Origin: Sphingobacterium corticibacterium
GTDB taxonomy: Bacteria > Bacteroidota > Bacteroidia > Sphingobacteriales > Sphingobacteriaceae
NCBI RefSeq assembly: GCF_004208525.1
Contig: NZ_SGIT01000001.1
Span: 496,001-560,000, forward strand
DNA length: 64,000 bases
Reading direction: 5' to 3'
This document shows positions 54,588-63,246 of the stretch, one piece after another. Numbering within the stretch: position 1 is the stretch's first letter; each line of letters begins with the position of its first letter. The notes beneath the pieces were generated by a model. The model did no database searches. It saw nothing but the letters and a program-made list of their open reading frames with translations, and was not told the DNA's origin. The position numbers and the translations under genes were made by a program.

Positions 54588-55586
54588 ATGATTAAAACAT
54601 ATTTAAGACATATAAAAAGAACAATCACATCTTATTTTAAGTATTTGGATACTAACAAACAATTTGTGAAGCAGCCGTGCCGCTGCTACAATTATTTTCC
54701 AATTGATGCTACAAAGGTACAGGATACTTGGCTTATGGATTTTGTAAGGCATTATCATGTTGTTCCGGACGGAAGCAAGTTGAACTTTATTTCTGTATTT
54801 GGCAATAAGGAGATTATTCATTTTGTCAAACGACCGCGGGTTTTTTATACCGGAGAGAATATTCATACAGATATTGTCAGCAAAGCCCGTTTCCAATATT
54901 CGCATGATTATATGGCTAAATGTGACTTATCGATAGGTTTTGATTACCAGGTCAGCTTTACGAATACTTCTTATATACGGTTACCGATCTGGGTATTCTA
55001 TATTATCCCTTTTGATGCAGATTATGCAGGGATCAAAGCAATTATCGATCGATTAAACGACCCGTCTACACGCAGGGGAAATCGGGATAAGTTTACTGCC
55101 CATATTGCACGGCATGATAACAATGGCATCCGGAGAAAGATAATCACGGCGCTACAGGATATTGATCATGTCGACTGTGCGGGGATGTTCATGAACAATA
55201 CGAATGATTTGTTCGAGAAGTTTGGCGATGATAAGCTGATTTATCTAAGCACCTTTAAATTTAATATTTGTCCGGAGAACAGTGATACAACAGGTTATAC
55301 AACGGAAAAGGTTTTTGAATCGATCCAGGCTGGCTGTATACCCGTGTATTGGGGCAGCGATAATAATCCTGAGCCGGATATTTTGAACCCAGAAGCTATT
55401 ATCCTTTTTGATGAACGAAACCCCAAAAACACGCAGGCGAAGATTAAAGAGCTTTATGATAATCCCAAGGTCTATGAAGAGTTTATTCAAATTCCGCCAT
55501 TCAAAGAAAATGCTGCGGAGGTGATCTGGACATGGATAGAGCAATTGAAAAGAGAAATGAAACAGTTATATAAAATAGGGGGTTAA
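54588..55586 (+). CDS. GT10 fucosyltransferase-type glycosyltransferase
   Basis: 332 residues. The GT10 hallmark lies at about residues 224-258: FKFNICPENSDTTGYTTEKV then FESIQAGCIPVYWGS, close to the alpha-1,3-fucosyltransferase donor motif (ENS, YTEK, G-C-IPVYWG). FYTGENI (about 85-92) is another family landmark. Most known members use GDP-fucose to fucosylate GlcNAc or glucose. GDP-fucose synthesis genes are not in the window. It acts in the cytoplasm on the lipid-linked glycan. Confidence 0.88.
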   Translation: MIKTYLRHIKRTITSYFKYLDTNKQFVKQPCRCYNYFPIDATKVQDTWLMDFVRHYHVVPDGSKLNFISVFGNKEIIHFVKRPRVFYTGENIHTDIVSKARFQYSHDYMAKCDLSIGFDYQVSFTNTSYIRLPIWVFYIIPFDADYAGIKAIIDRLNDPSTRRGNRDKFTAHIARHDNNGIRRKIITALQDIDHVDCAGMFMNNTNDLFEKFGDDKLIYLSTFKFNICPENSDTTGYTTEKVFESIQAGCIPVYWGSDNNPEPDILNPEAIILFDERNPKNTQAKIKELYDNPKVYEEFIQIPPFKENAAEVIWTWIEQLKREMKQLYKIGG

Positions 55587-55600
55587 TCAGCGAAGCTAAT

Positions 55601-56554
55601 ATGATTGACAAAAGCAGGTTACCGTTAGTGAGTGTTATTGTTCCGATTTATAACGTGGAGCAGTATCTGGAAGTTTGTGTCGAGTCACTTCGCAGACAGA
55701 CCTATGCTAATCTGGAGATTATTTTGGTAAACGATGGTTCTCCGGATGGATGTGGGGCGATGTGTGACAGGCATCAGCAATTAGATGATCGGATTGTAGT
55801 TGTGCATAAATCAAATGGGGGGCTGTCCGATGCCCGTAATGCGGGGTTGGACATCTGTACGGGTGAATTTATTGCTTTTGTGGATTCGGACGATGTGGTC
55901 CATTGCCGCTATGTAGAGTTATTGTTGAATCATATAAGCCAATCGGATATGGTGTATTGTGGTTATAGTAGTTTTGAGGATGATATTAATATTAATCCCT
56001 GTGCGGAAATTCCGACGGAAGAAGTGACTTATCATACCCAAGCGGATGCTTATGGGATATTGACTGATCCAGCAAATACTTTGCTGGTGGTTTCTTGGAA
56101 CAAACTCTATAAGCGTTGTTTGTGGGATGGTTTGCGTTTTAAAAAAGGAGTGTTACACGAAGACGAATTTATTATCCATCATCTTGTCTGCAAAGTGCAG
56201 AAGATAACCTGGCTTGGTGTTCCATTGGTATATTACAGACAACGAGGAGAAAGCATTACGTCGGACAAGCGTAGTAAGAAATCGTTTACGGACAAACTGA
56301 ATGCCTACTATGATCGGTATCTGTTTTTTATGGCAGAAGGCTTATTGATAGAGAAAAATATCCTGCTACAGCAGATTTACTATCGGTGTGCTATGAAAAC
56401 CGTGGAGAGAGATAATGTTGTCTGGCGTAATTTGAACAGTTTTAAGCATATCATAGGTGTGGAGGACCTGTCATTTCGCCTGAGGCTGATCTTGTTGTTG
56501 AAAAAATATATGTACCCCTTATACACGGCAATGTACAGCTTAGGGAAAATATAA
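55601..56554 (+). CDS. GT2-family glycosyltransferase (A)
   Basis: 317 residues with the GT-A fold of GT2: LVSVIVPIYNVEQYLEVCVE at the start, ILVNDGSPDG (first Asp), SNGGLSDARNAGLDICTGEF and the metal-binding AFVDSDDVV (about 93). The C-terminal half carries VSWNKLYKRCLW and LHEDEFIIHHL, where the ED is the usual acceptor-activating pair in this subgroup. An inverting transferase making one beta-linkage in the repeat unit is expected; donor and acceptor unknown. A variable tail of about 80 residues closes the protein. Confidence 0.92.
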   Translation: MIDKSRLPLVSVIVPIYNVEQYLEVCVESLRRQTYANLEIILVNDGSPDGCGAMCDRHQQLDDRIVVVHKSNGGLSDARNAGLDICTGEFIAFVDSDDVVHCRYVELLLNHISQSDMVYCGYSSFEDDININPCAEIPTEEVTYHTQADAYGILTDPANTLLVVSWNKLYKRCLWDGLRFKKGVLHEDEFIIHHLVCKVQKITWLGVPLVYYRQRGESITSDKRSKKSFTDKLNAYYDRYLFFMAEGLLIEKNILLQQIYYRCAMKTVERDNVVWRNLNSFKHIIGVEDLSFRLRLILLLKKYMYPLYTAMYSLGKI

Positions 56555-56558
56555 TGTG

Positions 56559-57476
56559 ATGGAACAACAAGCACCTTTGATATCGATCGTCATGCCCGCA
56601 TATAACGCGGAGAGCACTATTGCAGTGAGCTTGGACAGTGTTTGTAGGCAAAGTTTTAGCAGATTTGAGATGGTAGTTGTTAACGATGGTTCCACAGATG
56701 ACACGGTAGATATAATAACGGAATATGCCGGTCGGGATGAGCGAATTAACTTGGTTAGCATCGATAATCATGGAGTCAATTTCGCACGGCAACTAGGAGT
56801 GCAGCGCGCCACCGGAAGATATATTACATTTCTGGATGCGGATGATCAATTGCAGGAAGATACTCTGGAAATGTATCTGTATCATATAGAAGAACATGAT
56901 GTATTGTTGGCGAATTGCTTTGATGACGGGGTTCTAGAGAAAGAAGAATACCTTTCCTTAATGATGGACGAACGATTGCCGAAAGAGCTTTGGGGAAAGA
57001 TGTTTATAAAGGAGCTGCTGACGGATGATGTCATGACATTGCCACAGGATATTGGTATGGGAGAGGATTATATCTGGAATATTCGGGTTACGGGTCGGGT
57101 AAAGTCAGTGAAATTGATTAGAGATAATTATTACTGCTATGATGATCAGAATCCGCAATCGGCAATGCGTAGGTTTAAAAAAAGCATCGCATACGAAAAG
57201 CGTTTTTTAGATATTTTGTTCCAATCGCTTATCGAGATGGGGAAAACAGCGGAAGAAGCCCGAGACCTGTTGACTATACAGCGTTTCAATATGTTTGTGG
57301 GTTTGGTGAGAGCCAAAGGGATAAGTATAAACGATCCCTTTGTAAGGGAAGTGGCAAAACCGACAAAAGTGCTTCGCAGAAAACGGAATAGGGTATTATA
57401 TGCGATTATGTGTGTGCAGAGTTTTCGTTTAAAAGTGTTTTTGGTACGGTTATATTTTGAAATAAAACCCCGGTAA
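56559..57476 (+). CDS. GT2-family glycosyltransferase (B)
   Basis: 305 residues from ATG 56559; a GTG directly before it (56556) is an alternative. Motifs: ISIVMPAYNAESTIAVSLDS, VVVNDGSTDDT, ATGRYITFLDADDQLQ (metal Asp pair about 93-95) and the late MGEDYIWNIR (about 168), typical of bacterial capsule and O-antigen transferases. It starts 4 bases behind gene A, so the two are translated together. Specificity unknown. It resembles gene A in domain order but differs strongly in its C-terminal half, so it probably makes a different linkage. Confidence 0.92.
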   Translation: MEQQAPLISIVMPAYNAESTIAVSLDSVCRQSFSRFEMVVVNDGSTDDTVDIITEYAGRDERINLVSIDNHGVNFARQLGVQRATGRYITFLDADDQLQEDTLEMYLYHIEEHDVLLANCFDDGVLEKEEYLSLMMDERLPKELWGKMFIKELLTDDVMTLPQDIGMGEDYIWNIRVTGRVKSVKLIRDNYYCYDDQNPQSAMRRFKKSIAYEKRFLDILFQSLIEMGKTAEEARDLLTIQRFNMFVGLVRAKGISINDPFVREVAKPTKVLRRKRNRVLYAIMCVQSFRLKVFLVRLYFEIKPR

Positions 57477-57500
57477 TTGGGTAGTTAATAAGTTTTGACG

Positions 57501-58427
57501 ATGATTTACGTTTCTTTTGTTTTACCGGCCTACAAAGCGAAGTTTTTGAAACAAGCGATTGATAGTATTTTGCATCAACGCTATACCAACTTTGAGCTCA
57601 TTATTGTCGATGATGCCTCTCCGGAAAACTTAAAGGAAATCGTCGATCGGTATACCGATGAAAGAATTTCTTATTACCGTAATGAGAAAAATCTGGGCGG
57701 GAGGAATTTAGTAGACCAATGGAATCATTGTATTCAGTATGCTAACGGAGAATATATTGTATTAGCTGCAGACGATGACCTGTATCATGAAGATTATCTT
57801 CAGCAATGTGTGGCTTTGGCACAGAAGTATCCCGATGTGGATTTGATAAGAGCGCGTGTGGCACAAATAGATGAAGAAAATCAATTGATCGGTATTGATG
57901 GCATTTTGCCGGAATTTACCAGCAAATATCAGTATCTGCATTATTGGTTTGCCGGTGTTGCCTTTACTTGTATCGGAAACTATATGTTTAAGGCCAAACC
58001 GTTGAAAGAAAGTCAATTTATTAACTTTCCAAGCGCTTTCTGTTCGGATGCTGCTACGGCTATTATGATGGCAGAACAGGGTGTAGCCAATACTGCTGAA
58101 ATGCTGTTTAGCTTTAGAATATCTACTATTCATTTATCCAGCAGTAGGAAACACTTGAAAGAAAAACTGCATGCCAATACACAGTTTTATAAGTGGTTGT
58201 TTGCGTTACGATATGATAAGCCGAAAGATCCACTGGATTTGTATTGTTATCACAGGATTGCACACCATCATATCTACAACAAATGTGTATATGATTATTA
58301 TAATCAGGTTATCAAGTTTTTGCCTGTGAGTAAGTTGGGATATATGAAATATTGTACTTTATTGTCTGCCAAGGACAAAAAAAAAATGGTACTTCGTTAT
58401 TTTTTTGATAAAATATTTAAGCGTTAA
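57501..58427 (+). CDS. GT2-family glycosyltransferase (C)
   Basis: 308 residues from ATG 57501; a TTG six bases upstream is unlikely. GT-A motifs: YVSFVLPAYKAKFLKQAIDS, LIIVDDASPENL, NGEYIVLAADDDLYHEDYLQ (DDD metal site, about 90). It lacks the ED box seen in genes A and B and instead has GVAFTCIGNYMFK and FPSAFCSDAATAIMM (about 178-185), so it belongs to another GT2 subgroup. It lies 24 bases after gene B. Role: one sugar transfer in assembly of the lipid-linked glycan; substrates unknown. Confidence 0.9.
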   Translation: MIYVSFVLPAYKAKFLKQAIDSILHQRYTNFELIIVDDASPENLKEIVDRYTDERISYYRNEKNLGGRNLVDQWNHCIQYANGEYIVLAADDDLYHEDYLQQCVALAQKYPDVDLIRARVAQIDEENQLIGIDGILPEFTSKYQYLHYWFAGVAFTCIGNYMFKAKPLKESQFINFPSAFCSDAATAIMMAEQGVANTAEMLFSFRISTIHLSSSRKHLKEKLHANTQFYKWLFALRYDKPKDPLDLYCYHRIAHHHIYNKCVYDYYNQVIKFLPVSKLGYMKYCTLLSAKDKKKMVLRYFFDKIFKR

Positions 58428-58448
58428 ATACAAATAAAATATTATAAT

Positions 58449-59459
58449 ATGGTTAATTACAATGTCGTTTTTGCAACTGAAGTAGGTTCAGAAACAGATT
58501 TTGAATACGAATATATCACAGAAGTTTTACTTAGAGACGTTAAAATAAATCAAATTCTAAGTAAGAATAATAGTGATCATGCAGTACAGAAAAACGATGC
58601 AATAATAATTTATTCTTGCAATAGGCGTAATTTATCCGATGATCAGCACCAGATTTTTAAGGTTTTTGACAAGCCAATATTGATGCATTTATCTAACGAA
58701 AATCAAAACCATAAAAGTCGATACTATAAGAAAGCAAAAGCAGTGTTACGTTCTGCAAGTTGGAACCCATATACGTTTTATCCGAAGGTTTATACTGTCC
58801 CAGTAGGTTTTCAGTCAGGTTATTTAAATAAAAGTCCAGATAGCCTTAGTTTCATAGATAGAAAGTATATCTGGTGTTTTGCGGGAGCTATGAAGTTTGA
58901 TAGGCATGAAATGCTAAAATCATTCTCTGATATTACCCCTCATTGGACGTTTCAGTCGAAGGGTTGGCAAGGAAGTACATACAAGACAACTTCAGAACTA
59001 ATAGAAGTTTATAAGTCATCTGTTTTTGCACCATCACCGTTCGGAAATATAAATTTCGAGTGTTTTAGAACAATGGAAGCTTTGGAATGGGGTTGTATCC
59101 CTGTTACGGTGAAATTTTTAGGAGAAGACTGCCATAAATATATATTTGGAGCCCACCCCTTTATTGTAGCAGATAATTGGGATGCAGCAGCGGAAGTTGT
59201 AAGGAGTTATTTATTGAACCCTGATGCACTTTACAAAAAACAAAAAGAAGTATTTGAGTGGTATCAAAAATTTAAAGATAGTTTAGCACGAGATGTAAAT
59301 AAAATTGTTCAGGAAGAATTTGAAGGGCTTGAAGGAACGCAATTTGATTATCAGAAAAGATTGAAGTACAACTATAAATTAAAATGGAAATTTACAAAGC
59401 ACTTTATGCTAAAATGGTATTTTCAGATTTTTTTTGACAAGATCAAAATGATCAAGTAA
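58449..59459 (+). CDS. Exostosin/GT47-like glycosyltransferase, AT-rich
   Basis: 336 residues. The C-terminal half has the exostosin-type donor site: SVFAPSPFGNINFECFRTME then ALEWGCIPVTVKFLG (about 194-228), resembling the PxGxxxxSxRxxEAxxxGCIPV pattern of GT47 and of related bacterial GT-B enzymes. The N-terminal half (IIIYSCNRRNL, KPILMHLSNEN) is less conserved. The gene is visibly richer in A and T than its neighbours: two 60-base rows inside it (58501 and 58801) have 14 and 19 G+C, while a row in the next gene (59581) has 28. That fits recent insertion into the locus. Donor unknown. Confidence 0.75.
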   Translation: MVNYNVVFATEVGSETDFEYEYITEVLLRDVKINQILSKNNSDHAVQKNDAIIIYSCNRRNLSDDQHQIFKVFDKPILMHLSNENQNHKSRYYKKAKAVLRSASWNPYTFYPKVYTVPVGFQSGYLNKSPDSLSFIDRKYIWCFAGAMKFDRHEMLKSFSDITPHWTFQSKGWQGSTYKTTSELIEVYKSSVFAPSPFGNINFECFRTMEALEWGCIPVTVKFLGEDCHKYIFGAHPFIVADNWDAAAEVVRSYLLNPDALYKKQKEVFEWYQKFKDSLARDVNKIVQEEFEGLEGTQFDYQKRLKYNYKLKWKFTKHFMLKWYFQIFFDKIKMIK

Positions 59460-59527
59460 AACTATTTTGATAAAATATATGTGTCCATGGTAACCAAACG
59501 CCTGAAATTAATACAAAAATATGTCCA

Positions 59528-60454
59528 ATGATTAGTAAAGTACCTGTTGTATTGGCTTTCACGCCTAATTATTTTGTCCCGGCATGTGTGACGATCACGT
59601 CCATCTTGCAAGGGTCGGGGTCTGTTTCTTTTCATTTTATTAGCTTGTTGAGCGAGCCTTTACCGGAGTATATGAAAGAAAAGTTGATACGCATCGGTGG
59701 ACACAGGGCGACCTATTCTTTTATCAACCTAGAGGGACAATTGCAGGATATCTATATAGACGAACAGTATACCGTGGCCGCTTCCTATCGCTTACTGTTG
59801 CCACGCTTGCTGTCGGAGTACGCGAAGGTCCTTTATATTGACTGTGATATCATTGTTAACAATAATCTGTCCGAGCTATATCGCTTGGATTTACAGGGTA
59901 ATTATCTGGCTGGCGTATTTGAGGTACCATTGGATTTCCAGATTCCCTATATGGAAGAATTGGGATGTAATCCAGAGGAATACATGAATTCAGGTTTCTT
60001 GCTGATGGATTTACAAAAGATGCGGGAAGATGGTTTGGTTGAACAGTTTATGAAAGCTTCGAAAGTAGATTATTTACAATTTCCCGATCAAGATGTACTT
60101 AATCAGGTGTGCCAAGGGCGTATTTTAGGATTACCACCGTACAACAACAGTATCCGGACTTTCTTTCTGCCGCAATACAGGGAGCGATTTTTAGCGATGT
60201 ACTCTCCAAAGGATCTGCTCGATGTAAATAGGAAAGGCAATATTCATTATACCGGTACAAAACCTTGGGAAGCATTTACGATACGGTTCGTGGATTGGTG
60301 GAGGGTGTATTGGACATTGCCGAAAGAAATTAAACAGGAATGGAAGATGAATAAGAAGCTACATTATATGGCTATGCTTTTAAATACCAGAGCAGGAAGT
60401 AAGGCTTTGAGGAGTATTCAAGCTATTTATCGTAAAATAAAATATTCTAGCTAG
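59528..60454 (+). CDS. GT8-family glycosyltransferase (LgtC-like)
   Basis: 308 residues. GT8 motifs: VVLAFTPNYFVPACVTITSI at the start, SYRLLLPRLLSEYAKVLYID then CDIIVNNNLSELY with the metal-binding DCD (about 104), YMNSGFLLMDLQKMR (about 155), FPDQDVLNQVCQGRI (about 183) and the C-terminal IHYTGTKPWEAF with the conserved His. Retaining transferase, commonly alpha-galactosyl or alpha-glucosyl. The basic C-terminal tail may bind the membrane. A 68-base gap upstream separates it from the AT-rich gene. Composition matches the rest of the locus. Confidence 0.92.
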   Translation: MISKVPVVLAFTPNYFVPACVTITSILQGSGSVSFHFISLLSEPLPEYMKEKLIRIGGHRATYSFINLEGQLQDIYIDEQYTVAASYRLLLPRLLSEYAKVLYIDCDIIVNNNLSELYRLDLQGNYLAGVFEVPLDFQIPYMEELGCNPEEYMNSGFLLMDLQKMREDGLVEQFMKASKVDYLQFPDQDVLNQVCQGRILGLPPYNNSIRTFFLPQYRERFLAMYSPKDLLDVNRKGNIHYTGTKPWEAFTIRFVDWWRVYWTLPKEIKQEWKMNKKLHYMAMLLNTRAGSKALRSIQAIYRKIKYSS

Positions 60455-60459
60455 GGGAG

Positions 60460-61317
60460 ATGAAGCACGCTTACCTGATCATAGCGCATAATGAATTTGA
60501 GGTACTTCACTACCTCATATCAGCACTCGATGACGAGCGCAATGATATCTTTTTGCACCTAGATAAAAAGGTAAAGACTATGCCACGTATTTCGACTAAA
60601 AAAGCCGGACTATACATTATGGACAAGCGAAATGATGTGCGATGGGGACATTACATGCAGGTCAGGACGACGTTAGACATACTTTTCTATGCATATAATA
60701 TCAGGAAGTATGCTGTTTATCATGTCATATCAGGAACGCATCTGCCTCTGAAATCGCAGGATGAGATACATTCTTTTTTCAACACTCATCTCGAAAAAAA
60801 CTTCTTCATGCCAATGTCGACAAATGACGACGAAACGGATTTAAAGATACGGAGGTATAATTTTTTTGTGAGGAATTTTATGCATCGAAATCCTAAAATA
60901 CGCCGAGTTGATCAACTGTGCTGGCAGATAGGGATAAAAGTGCAGAAGATTATAGGTTATAAACGAAACCGAAATTTGTCCTTCCAAAAGGTGTCTAATT
61001 GGTTTAGCTTAACGTCATCGGCAATTTCTTGGCTGAGGGAAAATGAAAAGACCATAGCAAACAGGTACCGATACACGTTATGTGCAGATGAGTATTTTGC
61101 CATTTCGGAACTTGATAGATCGCCACTAAAGAATAGTATAGTTTTTTATCCTCATCTTTTGAAGACCGATTTTGTCGGTGTAAATCCGCAAATCTATACA
61201 TCAGAAGATTATCCAACATTAAAAAATACGCCATACTTGTTTGCTCGAAAATTCGGAGGATCGGATTTAAATATTGTGAAACGTCTTGTCAACGAATTAA
61301 AAGCCAATAAAATATGA
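60460..61317 (+). CDS. GT14-family (core-2/I-branching type) glycosyltransferase, copy 1
   Basis: 285 residues. Family motifs of the Branch domain: HAYLIIAHNEFEVLHYLISA, DIFLHLDKKV (about 29-38), VRWGHYMQVRTTLDIL (about 65-80), HVISGTHLPLKSQDEIHSFF (about 88-107), QVSNWFSLTS-like KVSNWFSLTSSAISWL (about 178) and the catalytic Glu region LCADEYFAISEL (about 205). Eukaryotic members add beta-1,6-GlcNAc or beta-xylose branches; bacterial members take part in capsule and O-antigen synthesis. It overlaps a paralogous copy by 4 bases. Confidence 0.88.
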   Translation: MKHAYLIIAHNEFEVLHYLISALDDERNDIFLHLDKKVKTMPRISTKKAGLYIMDKRNDVRWGHYMQVRTTLDILFYAYNIRKYAVYHVISGTHLPLKSQDEIHSFFNTHLEKNFFMPMSTNDDETDLKIRRYNFFVRNFMHRNPKIRRVDQLCWQIGIKVQKIIGYKRNRNLSFQKVSNWFSLTSSAISWLRENEKTIANRYRYTLCADEYFAISELDRSPLKNSIVFYPHLLKTDFVGVNPQIYTSEDYPTLKNTPYLFARKFGGSDLNIVKRLVNELKANKI

Positions 61318-62180
61318 AGCACGCTTATTTGATACTTGCCCATCATCAGTTTGGGTTACTGGAACTATTGGTTAAATCACTGGATCATGCTTGTAATGCG
61401 ATTTTTATACACGTAGACAAGAAAGTGGCGGAATTGCCTGTGGTTCAGACAAAAAATGCAGCGCTTTATGTTCTTGATGAGCGTGTGGATGTCTACTGGG
61501 GAGACCTGTCGGTGGTAGAAGCGGAATATGTGCTCTTTGAAGCAGCTTCTCATGCCGGACATTACGATTATTTTCACTTAATCTCGGGCGTGGATCTTCC
61601 CATTAAATCATCAGATGACATCCGACAATTTTTTGAGAGGAATAAAGGAAGGGAGTTTATCGGCTTTTATAAAGATACGGAGTTCGCCCAACTCGATCGC
61701 AAAATGCAACGATATCATATCTTTCCACACGATTTCATAATAGATGGATCTCGGTCTAATACGATTAAGAGGATTATCCGAGCTGTACTTCTACGAATTC
61801 AAATTGCACTGGGGCTACGCCGCAATAAAAATATCGACTTCAGAAAGGGGACACAATGGGTTAGCGTTACGAGCGATTTCGTTCATTATCTGCTTTCCTG
61901 CAAAGAGGTGGTATTAAAAACATATCATCACACTTATTGTCCGGACGAGGTTTATAAGCAGACCTTATGTTGGAATTCGACATTTCGGGATAACGTGTAT
62001 GATATGACCGACGAGGGGAGAGGATCATTGCGGGCGATTGGCTGGCAGGACGGCAATCTCTACGATTGGACAGATCAGGATTTTGAAGAAATTATGCAAT
62101 CGGAGGGATTATTTGCGAGGAAGTTTAATAGTAACGACATGGAGGTAGTACATAAAATATTTAGAGAGATTTCGAAATAA
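61314..62180 (+). CDS. GT14-family (core-2/I-branching type) glycosyltransferase, copy 2
   Basis: 288 residues, start overlapping the stop of copy 1 (ATGA). Same motif order: HAYLILAHHQFGLLELLVKS, AIFIHVDKKV, VDVYWGDLSVVEAEYVLFE, HLISGVDLPIKSSDDIRQFF, KGTQWVSVTSDFVHYLL and YCPDEVYKQTLCWN with the catalytic Glu. The two copies share clear similarity at the motifs, but differ elsewhere, so this is an old tandem duplication or two separate acquisitions. The C-terminal NSNDMEVV matches a GGSDLNIV-like end in copy 1. Two sequential branching or chain steps are likely. Confidence 0.9.
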   Translation: MKHAYLILAHHQFGLLELLVKSLDHACNAIFIHVDKKVAELPVVQTKNAALYVLDERVDVYWGDLSVVEAEYVLFEAASHAGHYDYFHLISGVDLPIKSSDDIRQFFERNKGREFIGFYKDTEFAQLDRKMQRYHIFPHDFIIDGSRSNTIKRIIRAVLLRIQIALGLRRNKNIDFRKGTQWVSVTSDFVHYLLSCKEVVLKTYHHTYCPDEVYKQTLCWNSTFRDNVYDMTDEGRGSLRAIGWQDGNLYDWTDQDFEEIMQSEGLFARKFNSNDMEVVHKIFREISK

Positions 62181-62184
62181 GGCT

Positions 62185-63246
62185 ATGGAGGAGTTAGATA
62201 AAAGGCAATCGGAGGTCATTGACACATTACGTTTTCCATTAATTATACTGGTTGTGTTTGGTCACATGCTTGGCTTTGAAAATAAGCCCGTCGCATTTGA
62301 CTTATCAGTCGAAAATATTTATATCTTTTTTAGTGAACTGATCTCTCATGGATTGGCCAGGATAACAGTTCCGGCATTTTTCCTGTTTTCGGGATATTTT
62401 TTCTTTCGAAAGATGAAGGAATGGACATTCTTGTTCTATTTTTCACAATTAAAGAGGAGAATATGGACATTATTAATTCCCTATCTTATTTGGAATTTTT
62501 TAATGATAGCCGCTGTTTTACTGAAAAATTATGCTTTCGGTTTAGTGGGAGCAACACCAGACGAGTTCATGAGTAGCCTACAAGGAAACCATTGGTATTT
62601 TCATTTTTGGGAATCACCTATCAACTTTCCACTTTGGTATCTGCGTGAATTGATATGTATGTCTTTAATCACGCCACTGTTTTACTTTCTATTTCGATAC
62701 ATTAAAGTATATGGTCTGTTATTGATTTTATGCGTTTATGTTTTGGGATGGGAGGTACGATTAACTGGATTCAGCACCTGGGCACTATGGTTTTTTGGTG
62801 CGGGTGCATATATAGGATTTAATAAACAGAATATCTTATATTATACTCGACCAATGAGAAACCTGATATATTGGATAGCTATTGCTTTACTCTTAAGTAT
62901 AACATTCTCTGTCGATACCATATACCATGGCTATCTGAGCCGGATATTCCTAATTTTTGGAGTAATGGCCACGATTAACTTTATAGACGGGATGACACAA
63001 AAGAAAATAACAGATTTTTTTGTACGGATGTCAGGAACAGTATTTTTTGTCTATGCTATTCATGAAATCTACATTATTAACTGGTTGAAAGGAGCTTTAG
63101 AAAGATTGGCTGGAGGCAGTTGGGGAATAATGCTTGCCGGTTATTTCATCGTTCCTTTTATCTGTTTAGGAATATGTTTGGGATTGTATTACGTTTCTAA
63201 AAGGATTGCTCCGGGGTTGTTGGCTATTAGTGTGGGTGGGCGATGA
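62185..63246 (+). CDS. Acyltransferase-3 family membrane protein
   Basis: 353 residues, about ten membrane helices. Opening VIDTLRFPLIILVVFGHMLG holds the family's arginine and histidine in the first helix (R...H about 12-24), ITVPAFFLFSGYFFFRK is the second motif, and NFPLWYLRELICMSLITPLF the third. There is no SGNH domain, unlike the other acyltransferase in the locus. It probably O-acetylates a sugar of the locus product in the membrane. It sits 4 bases behind GT14 copy 2 and overlaps the following GT2 gene by 4 bases. Confidence 0.88.
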   Translation: MEELDKRQSEVIDTLRFPLIILVVFGHMLGFENKPVAFDLSVENIYIFFSELISHGLARITVPAFFLFSGYFFFRKMKEWTFLFYFSQLKRRIWTLLIPYLIWNFLMIAAVLLKNYAFGLVGATPDEFMSSLQGNHWYFHFWESPINFPLWYLRELICMSLITPLFYFLFRYIKVYGLLLILCVYVLGWEVRLTGFSTWALWFFGAGAYIGFNKQNILYYTRPMRNLIYWIAIALLLSITFSVDTIYHGYLSRIFLIFGVMATINFIDGMTQKKITDFFVRMSGTVFFVYAIHEIYIINWLKGALERLAGGSWGIMLAGYFIVPFICLGICLGLYYVSKRIAPGLLAISVGGR

